Assembly: GCA_018375675.1 (NCBI GenBank)
Contig: JAHACW010000068.1
Location: forward strand, 1-10,486
Length of the DNA: 10,486 nt
Reading direction: 5' to 3'
Source: Actinomyces sp.
GTDB lineage: Bacteria; Actinomycetota; Actinomycetes; Actinomycetales; Actinomycetaceae
The notes under the pieces are model-generated. The model made no database searches. It saw only the letters and a list, made by a program, of their open reading frames with translations, and was not told the DNA's origin. The translations under genes and the position numbers were made by a program. The number at the start of each line of letters is the position of its first letter. Within the stretch, counting starts at the first letter, position 1. Shown here piece after piece: positions 1 to 6,120 of the stretch.

Positions 1-2679
1 ACCGATACCAACAGCAACATCGAGGGGGACGGAGAGCGCCACGGGCGTCGCCATCTTGTCTCGGACAATCGCTTCGAGCGCCGTGGCCTCTCCCGGGGCG
101 ACCTCGAGAAGCAGTTCGTCGTGGATCTGCACGAGGAGGCGCGACTTCAGGCCGGCCTCGGACAGAGCATCGACGACGTTCATCATGGCGATCTTGACAA
201 TGTCTGCGGCGCTGCCCTGGATCGGGGCATTGAGGGCGGCGCGCTCGGCCATCTCGCGGCGCTGGCGGTTCGAGGAACGCAGGTCGGGCAGGTAGCGGCG
301 TCGCCCGAACATCGTCTGGGTGTAGCCGTCGGCACGCGCCTGGGCGACGAGGCCCTCGAGGTAGTCGCGGACCTTTCCGAAGCGCTCGAAGTAGCGGTCG
401 CGCAGGGCCGCGGCCTCGGGCACGGGAATACCAAGCTGAGCGGCGAGGCCATACGACGACAGGCCGTACGCGAGGCCGTAGGAGGTCGCCTTGATGCGCG
501 ACCGCTCCTCGGCGCTCACCTCGGCAACCGGGGTTCCGAAGACCATGGACGCCATCGTGCGGTGCAGGTCCTCCCCGGAATTGAAGGCCTCGATGAGCAC
601 CTCATCGCCGGACAGGTGCGCCATGAGGCGCATCTCGATCTGCGAATAATCGGCGCTCATGAGCGACTCGAATCCCTCACCAGCGACGAAGGCGCCGCGA
701 ATTCGCATACCGTCGGCACTGCGCGCGGGGATGTTCTGCAGGTTCGGATCGGAAGACGCGAGGCGACCCGTGGCCGCAGCAACCTGGGAGAAGGTCGTGT
801 GGATGCGTCCGTCGGAGGCGACGGTCGCAGACAGGGAGTCGACCATCTGCTTGAGCTTGATGCGGTCACGATGGGTAAGCAGGAAACCGAGGAAGTCGTG
901 CCCCGCTCCCCCCTCGTCGGAGGTCTTCGCGTGTAGGTCCGCCAGGGCCTCGGCATTCGTCGTGTACCCAGTTTTCGTCTTCTTCGTCTTAGGCAAGCCG
1001 AAGTGATCGAAGAGCAGCTCCTGGAGCTGCTTGGGACTCGACAGGTTGACCTCGCGTCCCGCCGCGGCCCACGCTCCCTCACGCGCGGCATCGACGGCCT
1101 TGCCGAGCTCGTCGGAGAGTCCATCGAGCACGGCCGTGTCCGCCGCGATGCCGATATCTTCCATCTGGCCGAGCAGGATCGACAGGGGCATTTCCATATC
1201 GGTGAGCAGCGCGGCCTCGGAGCTTTCTTCGAGGCGAGACCTTAGCGTGTGCGCGAGCGGGTGCAGGTGGGCGGCCAACTTCCCGGCGCGCACCTGGGCC
1301 GCGCTCGGGCCAGCTCCCATGTCACCGAGATCGAAGAGAGCCTCAGAGTCGCCTTCCTCTTCCTCGATCACGACGCCAAGCACACGCGAGAGCACATCCT
1401 CCAGCTTGTGGGAGCGCTGATCGGGATGCGCGAGGTACGCCGCCAGCATCGTGTCGAACTCGACGCCGCCAAGCGTCCAGCCGCGCGACGCGAGCGCATG
1501 ACGCGCGCCCTTCGCGTCGTGCACGATCAGGGACGAGGCCGTGGCGAGGACCTCGGCGAGCGCTTCCTCCTGTGTGGGACTCAGTTCGACGGGGTCGATC
1601 ACGAGCGCCTCGTTGTCAGAGGCAAGAACAAGGCGGGTGACCTCGCCACGAGTCGGCCGCATGTCACCCTCAACGAGGACGGCGAGCGGCGAGTGGGCGC
1701 GAGCCCACTGGGCAATGTCGCAGGAAGCATCCACGAGGGACACTGAGATCTCGACCTCGACTACAGCCTCGGGCACCTCGTCGACGGGCCCCTCCCCCAT
1801 GCCGATGCCAGCGACCTCGCGCACCTTCTGACGCAGACGGCCGAACTCGAGAGAATCAAAGAGACGATCGATGGCGGCGACATCCGTGGGGCGGCGGGCC
1901 AGATCACTGGGCGACACCTCAAGGTCCATGTCGGTAAGCAAGCGATTAAGGCGGCGGTTGCGCACAACGTCATCCATGTGTTCACGCAGGGCCGCTCCGC
2001 GCTTTCCACCGATCTCGTCGGCCCGCGCCAAAAGGTTGTCCAGGCCGTCGTACTTATTGATCCACTGTGCGGCGGTCTTGGGGCCGACGCCCGGAACGCC
2101 GGGCAGGTTATCCGAGGTCTCACCCACGATTGCGGCAATCTCGGGATAACGGTGCGGCGGTACGCCGTACTTCTCCTCCACCGCCTGCGGAGTCATGCGG
2201 CGGAGATCACCGGGACCCGTGCCCGGGTACAGCACCGTGACGTTGTCAGTCACCGTCTGGAAAGAGTCGCGGTCGCCGGAAACGACAAGGACCGTCGCGC
2301 CATCGTTGCCGGCGCGGTACGCGAGCGTCGCGAGAATGTCGTCCGCTTCGAAGCCCTCGCGCGAAAGCGACACGATCCCCATCGCATCGAGCACCTCGCG
2401 AATCAGCTCCACCTGGCCCTTGAACTCCTCGGGCGTGGCGTCGCGAGTCCCCTTGTACTCCGGGTACTCCTCGGTACGGAATGAGTGCCTGGACACATCG
2501 AAAGCGACAGCAACGTGTGTCGGCTGCTCGGTTTCCAACAGCCTCGTCAGCATTGAAACAAAGCCGTAAACCGCATTCGTGTGCTGGCCGGTAGCCGTCA
2601 CGAAGTTATCCGGCGGCAGGGCATAAAACGCACGAAAAGCCATCGAATGGCCGTCAATAATCAGCACAGTGTCACTCAC
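1..2679 (-). CDS. polA: DNA polymerase I, C-terminus cut off by window edge
   Basis: DNA polymerase I: gap filling, Okazaki primer removal and repair synthesis. 893 codons are present and reading ends at ...DVAVGIG, so only a few C-terminal residues are missing. The 5'-nuclease domain fills roughly residues 1-300: D9 in IIDGHS, the SGDRD motif, and GETSDNLPGVPGVGPKTA from G186. The 3'-5' exonuclease domain (about 310-500) is present but degenerate, with A392 where E. coli Klenow has D424, so proofreading should be absent, as in other actinobacterial PolA. The polymerase domain is intact: motif A DYSQIEMR (D677), O-helix K730 and Y734, motif C HDE (D854/E855). GTG at 2679 is preferred because the protein then begins VSDTVLIIDGHS like its relatives; an in-frame ATG at 2700 is an alternative. 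AGGGTGG lies 5 nt before the GTG. Divergent from the thioesterase gene. Confidence 0.97.
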   Translation of the reverse strand, partial: MSDTVLIIDGHSMAFRAFYALPPDNFVTATGQHTNAVYGFVSMLTRLLETEQPTHVAVAFDVSRHSFRTEEYPEYKGTRDATPEEFKGQVELIREVLDAMGIVSLSREGFEADDILATLAYRAGNDGATVLVVSGDRDSFQTVTDNVTVLYPGTGPGDLRRMTPQAVEEKYGVPPHRYPEIAAIVGETSDNLPGVPGVGPKTAAQWINKYDGLDNLLARADEIGGKRGAALREHMDDVVRNRRLNRLLTDMDLEVSPSDLARRPTDVAAIDRLFDSLEFGRLRQKVREVAGIGMGEGPVDEVPEAVVEVEISVSLVDASCDIAQWARAHSPLAVLVEGDMRPTRGEVTRLVLASDNEALVIDPVELSPTQEEALAEVLATASSLIVHDAKGARHALASRGWTLGGVEFDTMLAAYLAHPDQRSHKLEDVLSRVLGVVIEEEEGDSEALFDLGDMGAGPSAAQVRAGKLAAHLHPLAHTLRSRLEESSEAALLTDMEMPLSILLGQMEDIGIAADTAVLDGLSDELGKAVDAAREGAWAAAGREVNLSSPKQLQELLFDHFGLPKTKKTKTGYTTNAEALADLHAKTSDEGGAGHDFLGFLLTHRDRIKLKQMVDSLSATVASDGRIHTTFSQVAAATGRLASSDPNLQNIPARSADGMRIRGAFVAGEGFESLMSADYSQIEMRLMAHLSGDEVLIEAFNSGEDLHRTMASMVFGTPVAEVSAEERSRIKATSYGLAYGLSSYGLAAQLGIPVPEAAALRDRYFERFGKVRDYLEGLVAQARADGYTQTMFGRRRYLPDLRSSNRQRREMAERAALNAPIQGSAADIVKIAMMNVVDALSEAGLKSRLLVQIHDELLLEVAPGEATALEAIVRDKMATPVALSVPLDVAVGIG

Positions 2680-2686
2680 ACATGCC

Positions 2687-2715
2687 ACCCTAGATGCCAT
2701 GACACACGATCACCA
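2687..2715 (-). promoter_or_regulatory. possible polA promoter giving a leaderless transcript
   Basis: On the minus strand TAGGGT (2692-2687) fits the actinobacterial -10 pattern TANNNT. It sits 7 nt before the GTG start at 2679, so a transcript starting there would begin at or next to the start codon. The -35 candidate TGGTGA (2715-2710, 17-bp spacer) is weak. The same AGGGTGG stretch could instead be a Shine-Dalgarno sequence, so this is only a candidate. Confidence 0.25.
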
Positions 2716-3175
2716 GACGAAACACACGCCTTCTTCCTCACCCGATCCGCTCGCACGCGGCGGCTGGGTCGGCGCCCACTGGCCCGGCACCCTGATGGAA
2801 GCCACCGGCATGGAAGTGCTGGAGCACAGCGCGTCACGCACCGTGATCTCCATGCCCATCGACGGAAACCGCCAGAGCGCCGGAATCCTCCACGGTGGCG
2901 CATCCGCCGCCCTCGCGGAGACCGCAGCGTCATTTGCCGCACAAATCCATGCGCGTGAAGCGAACCCGGGCAAGCAGGCCTACGCCGTCGGGACTGAACT
3001 CAACGCCTCCCATATCAGTGCAGGACGCGAGGGAATTATCACTGCGACTGCGACCGCCGTTCACCTCGGCCGCAGCTCGACCGTCCACACCGTGGAGATT
3101 CGCGACGAGGCCGACCGACTGATCTCCATTGCACGCGTGGCGAACCGCATCCTGGTGCGTTCGAGCCACGACTGA
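2699..3175 (+). CDS. hotdog-fold acyl-CoA thioesterase, MenI/YdiI-like
   Basis: 158-residue single-domain hotdog thioesterase of the PaaI/YdiI type. The pattern ILHGGASAALAET (H65, G66, G67, E74) matches the catalytic segment of E. coli YdiI, which has LHGGAS and a Glu nine residues after the His. VGTELNASHI, REG, HLGRSSTVHTVEI and DEADRL also follow YdiI through to the end. YdiI is MenI, which hydrolyses 1,4-dihydroxy-2-naphthoyl-CoA in menaquinone synthesis; related enzymes act on phenylacetyl-CoA intermediates, so the substrate here is inferred and I give no symbol. Probably cytosolic: no signal peptide or membrane segment. ATG at 2699 is chosen; an in-frame GTG at 2669 would add ten residues. 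Neither has a clear ribosome site, and the conserved core begins only near residue 30. Divergent from polA and convergent with pdtaR. Confidence 0.88.
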   Translation: MTHDHQTKHTPSSSPDPLARGGWVGAHWPGTLMEATGMEVLEHSASRTVISMPIDGNRQSAGILHGGASAALAETAASFAAQIHAREANPGKQAYAVGTELNASHISAGREGIITATATAVHLGRSSTVHTVEIRDEADRLISIARVANRILVRSSHD

Positions 3176-3191
3176 GTTGCCGGGGCACAGC

Positions 3192-3221
3192 AATGGGGAG
3201 GGTCGAGTGACCCTCCCCATT
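3192..3221. terminator. bidirectional hairpin between thioesterase gene and pdtaR
   Basis: Perfect 13-bp inverted repeat: AATGGGGAGGGTC (3192-3204), loop GAGT, GACCCTCCCCATT (3209-3221). It fills the short gap between two convergent genes, 16 nt after the thioesterase stop and 14 nt after the pdtaR stop. There is no T-run on either side, which is common for actinobacterial terminators. Termination in both directions is inferred. Confidence 0.8.
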
Positions 3222-3235
3222 CGCTCGTCTATGAC

Positions 3236-3826
3236 TCAGTCGTCGACCTGGTTGATCACCGCGTCGGCAACCTCGCGCATGGACAGACGACGATCCATCG
3301 ATGTCTTCTGAATCCAGCGGAAGGCCTCGGGCTCGCTCATCCCCATGTTCTTCATGAGCAGACCCTTCGCGCGGTCCACGCGCTTGCGGGTCTCGAAGCG
3401 ATCCGACAGATCGGCGATCTGATCCTCGAGCGACTCGATCTCTGCGTGACGCGACAGAGCGATCTCAACGGCAGGGATCAGGTCAGCAGGACTGAAGGGC
3501 TTCACGACGTATGCCATCGCGCCGGCGTCGCGCGCACGCTCAACGAGCTCCGTCTGCGAGAAAGCCGTCAGCATGACGACAGCGCAGGAAAGCTCCTGCA
3601 GGATCTTCTCCGCAGCGGTGATGCCGTCCATCTTCGGCATCTTGACATCCATCACGCACAGATCGGGTTCGAGCTCGAGTGCCAGCTCGACAGCTTCCTC
3701 ACCGTCGGCAGCCTCGCCAACGACCTCGAACCCCGCCTGGGTCAGCGTCTCAACGATATCGAGACGAATCAACCCCTCGTCTTCTGCGACGAGGACGCGA
3801 CGCGGTTCAGCCTGCTCTTCACTCAT
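3236..3826 (-). CDS. pdtaR: response regulator with RNA-binding ANTAR domain, PdtaR-type
   Basis: 196-residue two-domain regulator. The receiver domain (about 10-125) has the acidic pair E15/D16, phospho-acceptor D60 in CVMDVKMPKMDG, switch residue T87 and K109 in VKPFS. After a short helical linker comes an ANTAR domain (about 133-195) with KRVDRAKGLLMKNMGMSEPEA and MDRRLSMREVADAVI. It resembles M. tuberculosis Rv1626 (PdtaR) along its whole length. In that family the kinase PdtaS phosphorylates the receiver and ANTAR binds paired hairpins in nascent mRNA, preventing termination or blocking translation. No kinase gene is present here; pdtaS is usually unlinked. ATG at 3826 is chosen because GAGG (3839-3836) lies 9 nt upstream; ATG at 3832 would leave only 3 nt. 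The 64-bp gap to the divergent tRNA contains the tRNA promoter. Confidence 0.95.
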   Translation of the reverse strand: MSEEQAEPRRVLVAEDEGLIRLDIVETLTQAGFEVVGEAADGEEAVELALELEPDLCVMDVKMPKMDGITAAEKILQELSCAVVMLTAFSQTELVERARDAGAMAYVVKPFSPADLIPAVEIALSRHAEIESLEDQIADLSDRFETRKRVDRAKGLLMKNMGMSEPEAFRWIQKTSMDRRLSMREVADAVINQVDD

Positions 3827-3842
3827 TGTCATTTTCCTCAGT

Positions 3843-3871
3843 TTGATCGGTTTGCTCAGCTGCTCTATTGT
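3843..3871 (+). promoter_or_regulatory. sigma70-like promoter of the tRNA gene
   Basis: TTGATC (3843-3848), a spacer of exactly 17 bp, then TATTGT (3866-3871). Each hexamer matches consensus at four positions. Predicted transcription start is near 3878, about 12 nt before the mature tRNA 5' end. The element lies inside the upstream region of the divergent pdtaR gene, so the two could interfere. Confidence 0.55.
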
Positions 3872-3889
3872 GGGACACGCACACGCGAA

Positions 3890-3963
3890 GCCCCGATAGC
3901 CCAACTGGCAGAGGCGGTCGGCTCAAACCCGGCTTGTTGTGGGTTCGAATCCCACTCGGGGTA
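3890..3963 (+). tRNA. tRNA with CAA anticodon (Leu), short variable loop
   Basis: 74-nt cloverleaf. The acceptor stem pairs GCCCCGA with TCGGGGT (G1-U72 wobble on top) and the discriminator is A. The D-arm is GCC/GGC around an 11-nt loop containing the GG pair. The anticodon stem GGTCGG (the first G is base 26) pairs with CCGGC, with loop CTCAAAC and anticodon CAA at 3924-3926. The variable region is only TTGTT. The T-arm is GTGGG-TTCGAAT-CCCAC. CCA is not encoded; CCG follows. Anticodon and A73 indicate leucine (UUG codons). The variable loop is odd: bacterial tRNA-Leu normally has a long class II variable arm and is about 85 nt. The fold is well supported, but aminoacyl identity is less certain. 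Its own promoter lies upstream and a terminator downstream at 4058-4090. Confidence 0.85.
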
Positions 3964-4057
3964 CCGCCAGTGGAGTACGTGCTCCTAATGGTACCGGCAA
4001 TTCAGCACGTGTGCGACGTGCGTCGCGCAAATTGATACAGCAAAATCGCAGACGAAC

Positions 4058-4090
4058 AAGGGGCCGACAAGCATAGCTTGTCGGCCCCTT
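4058..4090. terminator. strong bidirectional terminator between tRNA and small gene
   Basis: Perfect 15-bp inverted repeat AAGGGGCCGACAAGC (4058-4072), loop ATA, GCTTGTCGGCCCCTT (4076-4090), followed by T then GTC. It lies between the plus-strand tRNA and the stop of the minus-strand small gene, 9 nt beyond that stop, so it probably ends both transcripts. Between the tRNA and this hairpin (3964-4057) I see only short palindromes, such as GCGAC-GTGC-GTCGC at 4013-4026, and no gene. Confidence 0.9.
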
Positions 4091-4099
4091 TGTCACGGC

Positions 4100-4315
4100 T
4101 CAGGCCACGACGCTCAGTTCGAGACCGAGGTACTCGGCAGCCGCGCCCCGTCGGGCAGGCTCATCAAGGTCGGCGATTGCCTGCTTGACCCTCGAGTCGT
4201 GGAAGTCAGCAAACCACGGCTCGACGGCGCGTGAGAGCTGGCCGACCTCCAGGTTGTTGGCCACACGGCCAAACAGAGTGTCGTGGACCGACACGGTCCG
4301 GATCTTCGTATTCAT
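4100..4315 (-). CDS. small hypothetical protein, 71 residues
   Basis: I do not recognise a family. The gene looks real. ATG at 4315 has a strong Shine-Dalgarno AGGAG (4328-4324) 8 nt upstream, a matching promoter lies further up at 4486-4458, a perfect terminator follows 9 nt after the TGA, and most third codon positions are G or C as in neighbouring genes. The product is soluble-looking: no signal peptide, hydrophobic segment or cysteine. The N-terminus MNTKIRTVSVHDTLFGRV suggests a beta strand or extended start. The rest (about residues 20-66) is likely helical and mildly acidic, with two tryptophan/aromatic-rich turns (EPWFADFHD). The leader of about 135 nt and repeated CACGTKGAS boxes suggest controlled expression. 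It could be a DNA-binding or stress protein, but nothing in the sequence proves a function. Confidence 0.75.
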   Translation of the reverse strand: MNTKIRTVSVHDTLFGRVANNLEVGQLSRAVEPWFADFHDSRVKQAIADLDEPARRGAAAEYLGLELSVVA

Positions 4316-4429
4316 TTCTCTTTCTCCTCTTCAATTCGGGCGCACCAGAAAACGTGCTTTGTTCGCACAGGCATTCCTGATCACGCCGAGCAGCGATCTG
4401 CTGCATTGCCGCGCCGTCGTTGGTGCGGC

Positions 4430-4490
4430 GTCCACGTGTCTCAACGTGTATCCGAGTACTTTATTCCACGGATTTCATTTTGTCCACGTG
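4430..4490 (-). repeat. three CACGTKGAS boxes around the small-gene promoter
   Basis: Read on the minus strand: CACGTGGAC at 4490-4482, CACGTTGAG at 4448-4440 and CACGTGGAC at 4438-4430. Starts are 42 and 10 bp apart, close to whole helical turns, so all boxes would face the same side of the DNA. The first overlaps the -35 hexamer and the other two lie just after the predicted start. This arrangement suggests an operator; the binding factor is unknown. Confidence 0.4.
4458..4486 (-). promoter_or_regulatory. sigma70-like promoter of the small gene
   Basis: On the minus strand TGGACA (4486-4481, five of six consensus positions), a 17-bp spacer, then TAAAGT (4463-4458, four of six). The local sequence is unusually AT-rich for this window. 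Predicted start is near 4451, giving a leader of about 135 nt before the ATG at 4315. The leader contains a short hairpin, GCAGC-AGATC-GCTGC (4404-4390), and no other gene. Confidence 0.55.
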
Positions 4491-4497
4491 AACAAAC

Positions 4498-4538
4498 AAA
4501 AAGAGCGGGGGCGCCGGCTCGCCGCCGGCACCCCCGCT
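4498..4538 (-). terminator. intrinsic terminator of pyk
   Basis: A stem of 15 positions with one mismatch (arms 4538-4524 and 4518-4504, very GC-rich, 5-nt loop) is followed on the minus strand by C and then a run of five T (4502-4498) and GTTTG. It begins 11 nt after the pyk stop. This is a classic Rho-independent terminator and the best T-tailed one in the window. Confidence 0.93.
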
Positions 4539-4549
4539 GCTCACGCATC

Positions 4550-5995
4550 TCACGCGTGGCGGGTTCCGCCAATCGCGTAGTCGGCCTCATCTCCGACTTC
4601 ATGGATACGCAGCATGTTCGAGGAGCCGGCGATGCCCGGGGGCATACCAGCAACGATGACCAGCTGATCACCGATGTCCGCCAGGTGCGCAGACTGGACC
4701 ACCTGATCGAGCTGCCACACCATGTCGTCGGTGTGCTGCACCTCGGGAACGCGGTACGTCTGGATACCCCACGAGAGGGCCAGGCGGCGACGCGTCGACT
4801 CGAGCGGCGTGAATGCAAGCATCGGGATCGGGCGACGCATACGCGACAGCAGGCGAGCCGAGGTGCCCGACTGGCTGAAGGTCACCAGGTAACGAGCGTC
4901 CATGTGCTCGGCGATACGCGCCGCGGCATCACAGATCACGCCCGCACGGTCGGCGTAGAAGCCAGGGATCGACGCGATGCGCTCTCCACCGTTCTCCTCC
5001 GTCGACTCGATGATCGCGGCCATCGTACGAACAGTTTCGATCGGGAAGGCACCCACCGAGGTCTCGCCCGAGAGCATGACCGCGTCAGCACCGTCCAGGA
5101 TCGCGTTGGCACAGTCGGAGGCCTCGGCGCGCGTCGGACGCGGGTTCTTGATCATGGAATCCATGACCTGCGTCGCAACGATGACGGGCTTGGCGGCGAT
5201 ACGAGCGAGTTCGATCGCGCGCTTCTGCACCAGCGGGACCGCCTCGAGGGGCATCTCGACACCGAGGTCACCGCGGGCAACCATGATGCCGTCGAAGACC
5301 TCGATGATGTCTTCCAGCGCCTCGACAGCCTGCGGCTTCTCGATCTTGGCGATGACAGGGATGCGCTTGCCCATCTCGTCCATGATCTCGTGGACGTCCT
5401 TGATGTCCTCGGCAGAACGCACAAAGGACAGCGCGATGAAGTCGGCATCCTGCTCGATACCCCAGCGCAGGTCCTCCTTGTCTTTTTCAGACAGGGCGGG
5501 AACAGAGACGGCGACGCCAGGCAGGTTCAGACCCTTGTGGTCCGAAACCATGCCGGGAACCTCGACACGGGTAACGACGTCGGTCTCGGTGACCTCGACG
5601 ACGCGGACCGCGACGTTACCGTCGTCGATCAGCAGGCGGTCACCGGGGGCGCAGTCACCGGGCAGGCCCTTGAAAGTCGTACCGACGAGTTCCTTGGTGC
5701 CGGGAACGTCGCGGGTGGTAATGGTGAAGGTGTCACCAATCTTGAGTTCCTGAGGGCCATCCTGGAACGTCTCCAGGCGAATCTTGGGCCCCTGGAGGTC
5801 GACGAGAACCGCGATCGCGCGGCCGGACGTCGCAGACGCCTTCCTCACGCGCGAAATGACGGCCTCGTGCTCCTCAGCCTTTCCATGCGACCGGTTGATA
5901 CGCGCGACATCCATGCCGGCGTCCACCAGTGCCTGGAGCTGCTCAGGGGATTCAGTGGCAGGTCCAATAGTGCAGACAATCTTAGCTCGACGCAT
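4550..5995 (-). CDS. pyk: pyruvate kinase
   Basis: Catalyses phosphoenolpyruvate + ADP to pyruvate + ATP, the last step of glycolysis, in the cytosol. 481 residues, normal length. Visible landmarks: MRRAKIVCTIGPA at the start, ARINRSHG (31-38), DLQGPKIR (66-73), a B domain at about 75-160, the signature IAKIEKPQAVEAL with catalytic K217 and metal ligand E219, ARGDLGVE (D243), ATQVMDSM and MLSGETSVG. K71 sits where potassium-dependent enzymes have Glu, so this enzyme is probably potassium-independent. ATG at 5995 gives the family-typical start. An upstream TTG at 6016 would add seven residues not seen in relatives, and GGAAGG (6014-6009) is 13 nt from the ATG, longer than usual. Probably monocistronic: hairpins lie at both ends. 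Confidence 0.97.
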   Translation of the reverse strand: MRRAKIVCTIGPATESPEQLQALVDAGMDVARINRSHGKAEEHEAVISRVRKASATSGRAIAVLVDLQGPKIRLETFQDGPQELKIGDTFTITTRDVPGTKELVGTTFKGLPGDCAPGDRLLIDDGNVAVRVVEVTETDVVTRVEVPGMVSDHKGLNLPGVAVSVPALSEKDKEDLRWGIEQDADFIALSFVRSAEDIKDVHEIMDEMGKRIPVIAKIEKPQAVEALEDIIEVFDGIMVARGDLGVEMPLEAVPLVQKRAIELARIAAKPVIVATQVMDSMIKNPRPTRAEASDCANAILDGADAVMLSGETSVGAFPIETVRTMAAIIESTEENGGERIASIPGFYADRAGVICDAAARIAEHMDARYLVTFSQSGTSARLLSRMRRPIPMLAFTPLESTRRRLALSWGIQTYRVPEVQHTDDMVWQLDQVVQSAHLADIGDQLVIVAGMPPGIAGSSNMLRIHEVGDEADYAIGGTRHA

Positions 5996-6002
5996 AAGTA
6001 AA

Positions 6003-6031
6003 AGTTTACCTTCCAACCCCTGTTCTGACGA
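6003..6031 (-). promoter_or_regulatory. possible pyk promoter, leaderless
   Basis: On the minus strand TCGTCA (6031-6026), a 17-bp spacer and TAAACT (6008-6003, fits TANNNT). Transcription would start around 5996-5997, directly before the ATG at 5995. The unusually distant Shine-Dalgarno fits a leaderless start. A candidate only. Confidence 0.35.
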
Positions 6032-6071
6032 GGAAGATCAGCAGCGGGGCGACGTGATCATTCCCATGAAT

Positions 6072-6084
6072 CCACCTGTGGTGG
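6072..6084. other. short palindrome in the pyk-lgt gap
   Basis: CCACC-TGT-GGTGG, perfect 5-bp arms around 3 nt. It lies about 45 bp upstream of the pyk promoter candidate, between the lgt end and pyk. It could be an operator half-site pair or part of the trp-lgt 3' end; there is no further evidence. Confidence 0.25.
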
Positions 6085-6103
6085 GACCTCTGGCACACAG
6101 AAG

Positions 6104-6118
6104 GGGCCACGATGGCCC
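6104..6118 (-). terminator. hairpin after lgt, likely end of the trp-lgt transcript
   Basis: Perfect 6-bp stem GGGCCA-CGA-TGGCCC beginning just past the lgt TAA (6121-6123). On the minus strand it is followed by CCTTCTGTG, not a clean T-run. The position immediately after the last gene of the cluster supports termination. The stem is short, so read-through into pyk is possible. Confidence 0.5.
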
Positions 6119-6120
6119 GG

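Noticed and set aside
121..936. 271-codon plus-strand frame opposite polA
   Set aside because: Low-complexity translation antisense to the conserved polymerase domain; no ribosome site or recognisable motif.
3827..3904. Upstream in-frame extension of pdtaR reaching into the tRNA
   Set aside because: It would overlap the tRNA 5' end and adds residues not seen in PdtaR relatives; a well-placed ribosome site supports ATG 3826.
3960..3996. Pair of GGTACC palindromes with an inner GGAG/CTCC repeat after the tRNA
   Set aside because: The first GGTACC is part of the acceptor end; the arms pair poorly and no att-like duplication or integrase is nearby.
4283..6001. 572-codon open frame on the plus strand opposite pyk
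   Set aside because: It is fully antisense to a clear pyruvate kinase gene and runs into the small gene. Its product is Arg/Asp/His-rich with no domain, as expected from stop-free antisense frames in GC-rich DNA.
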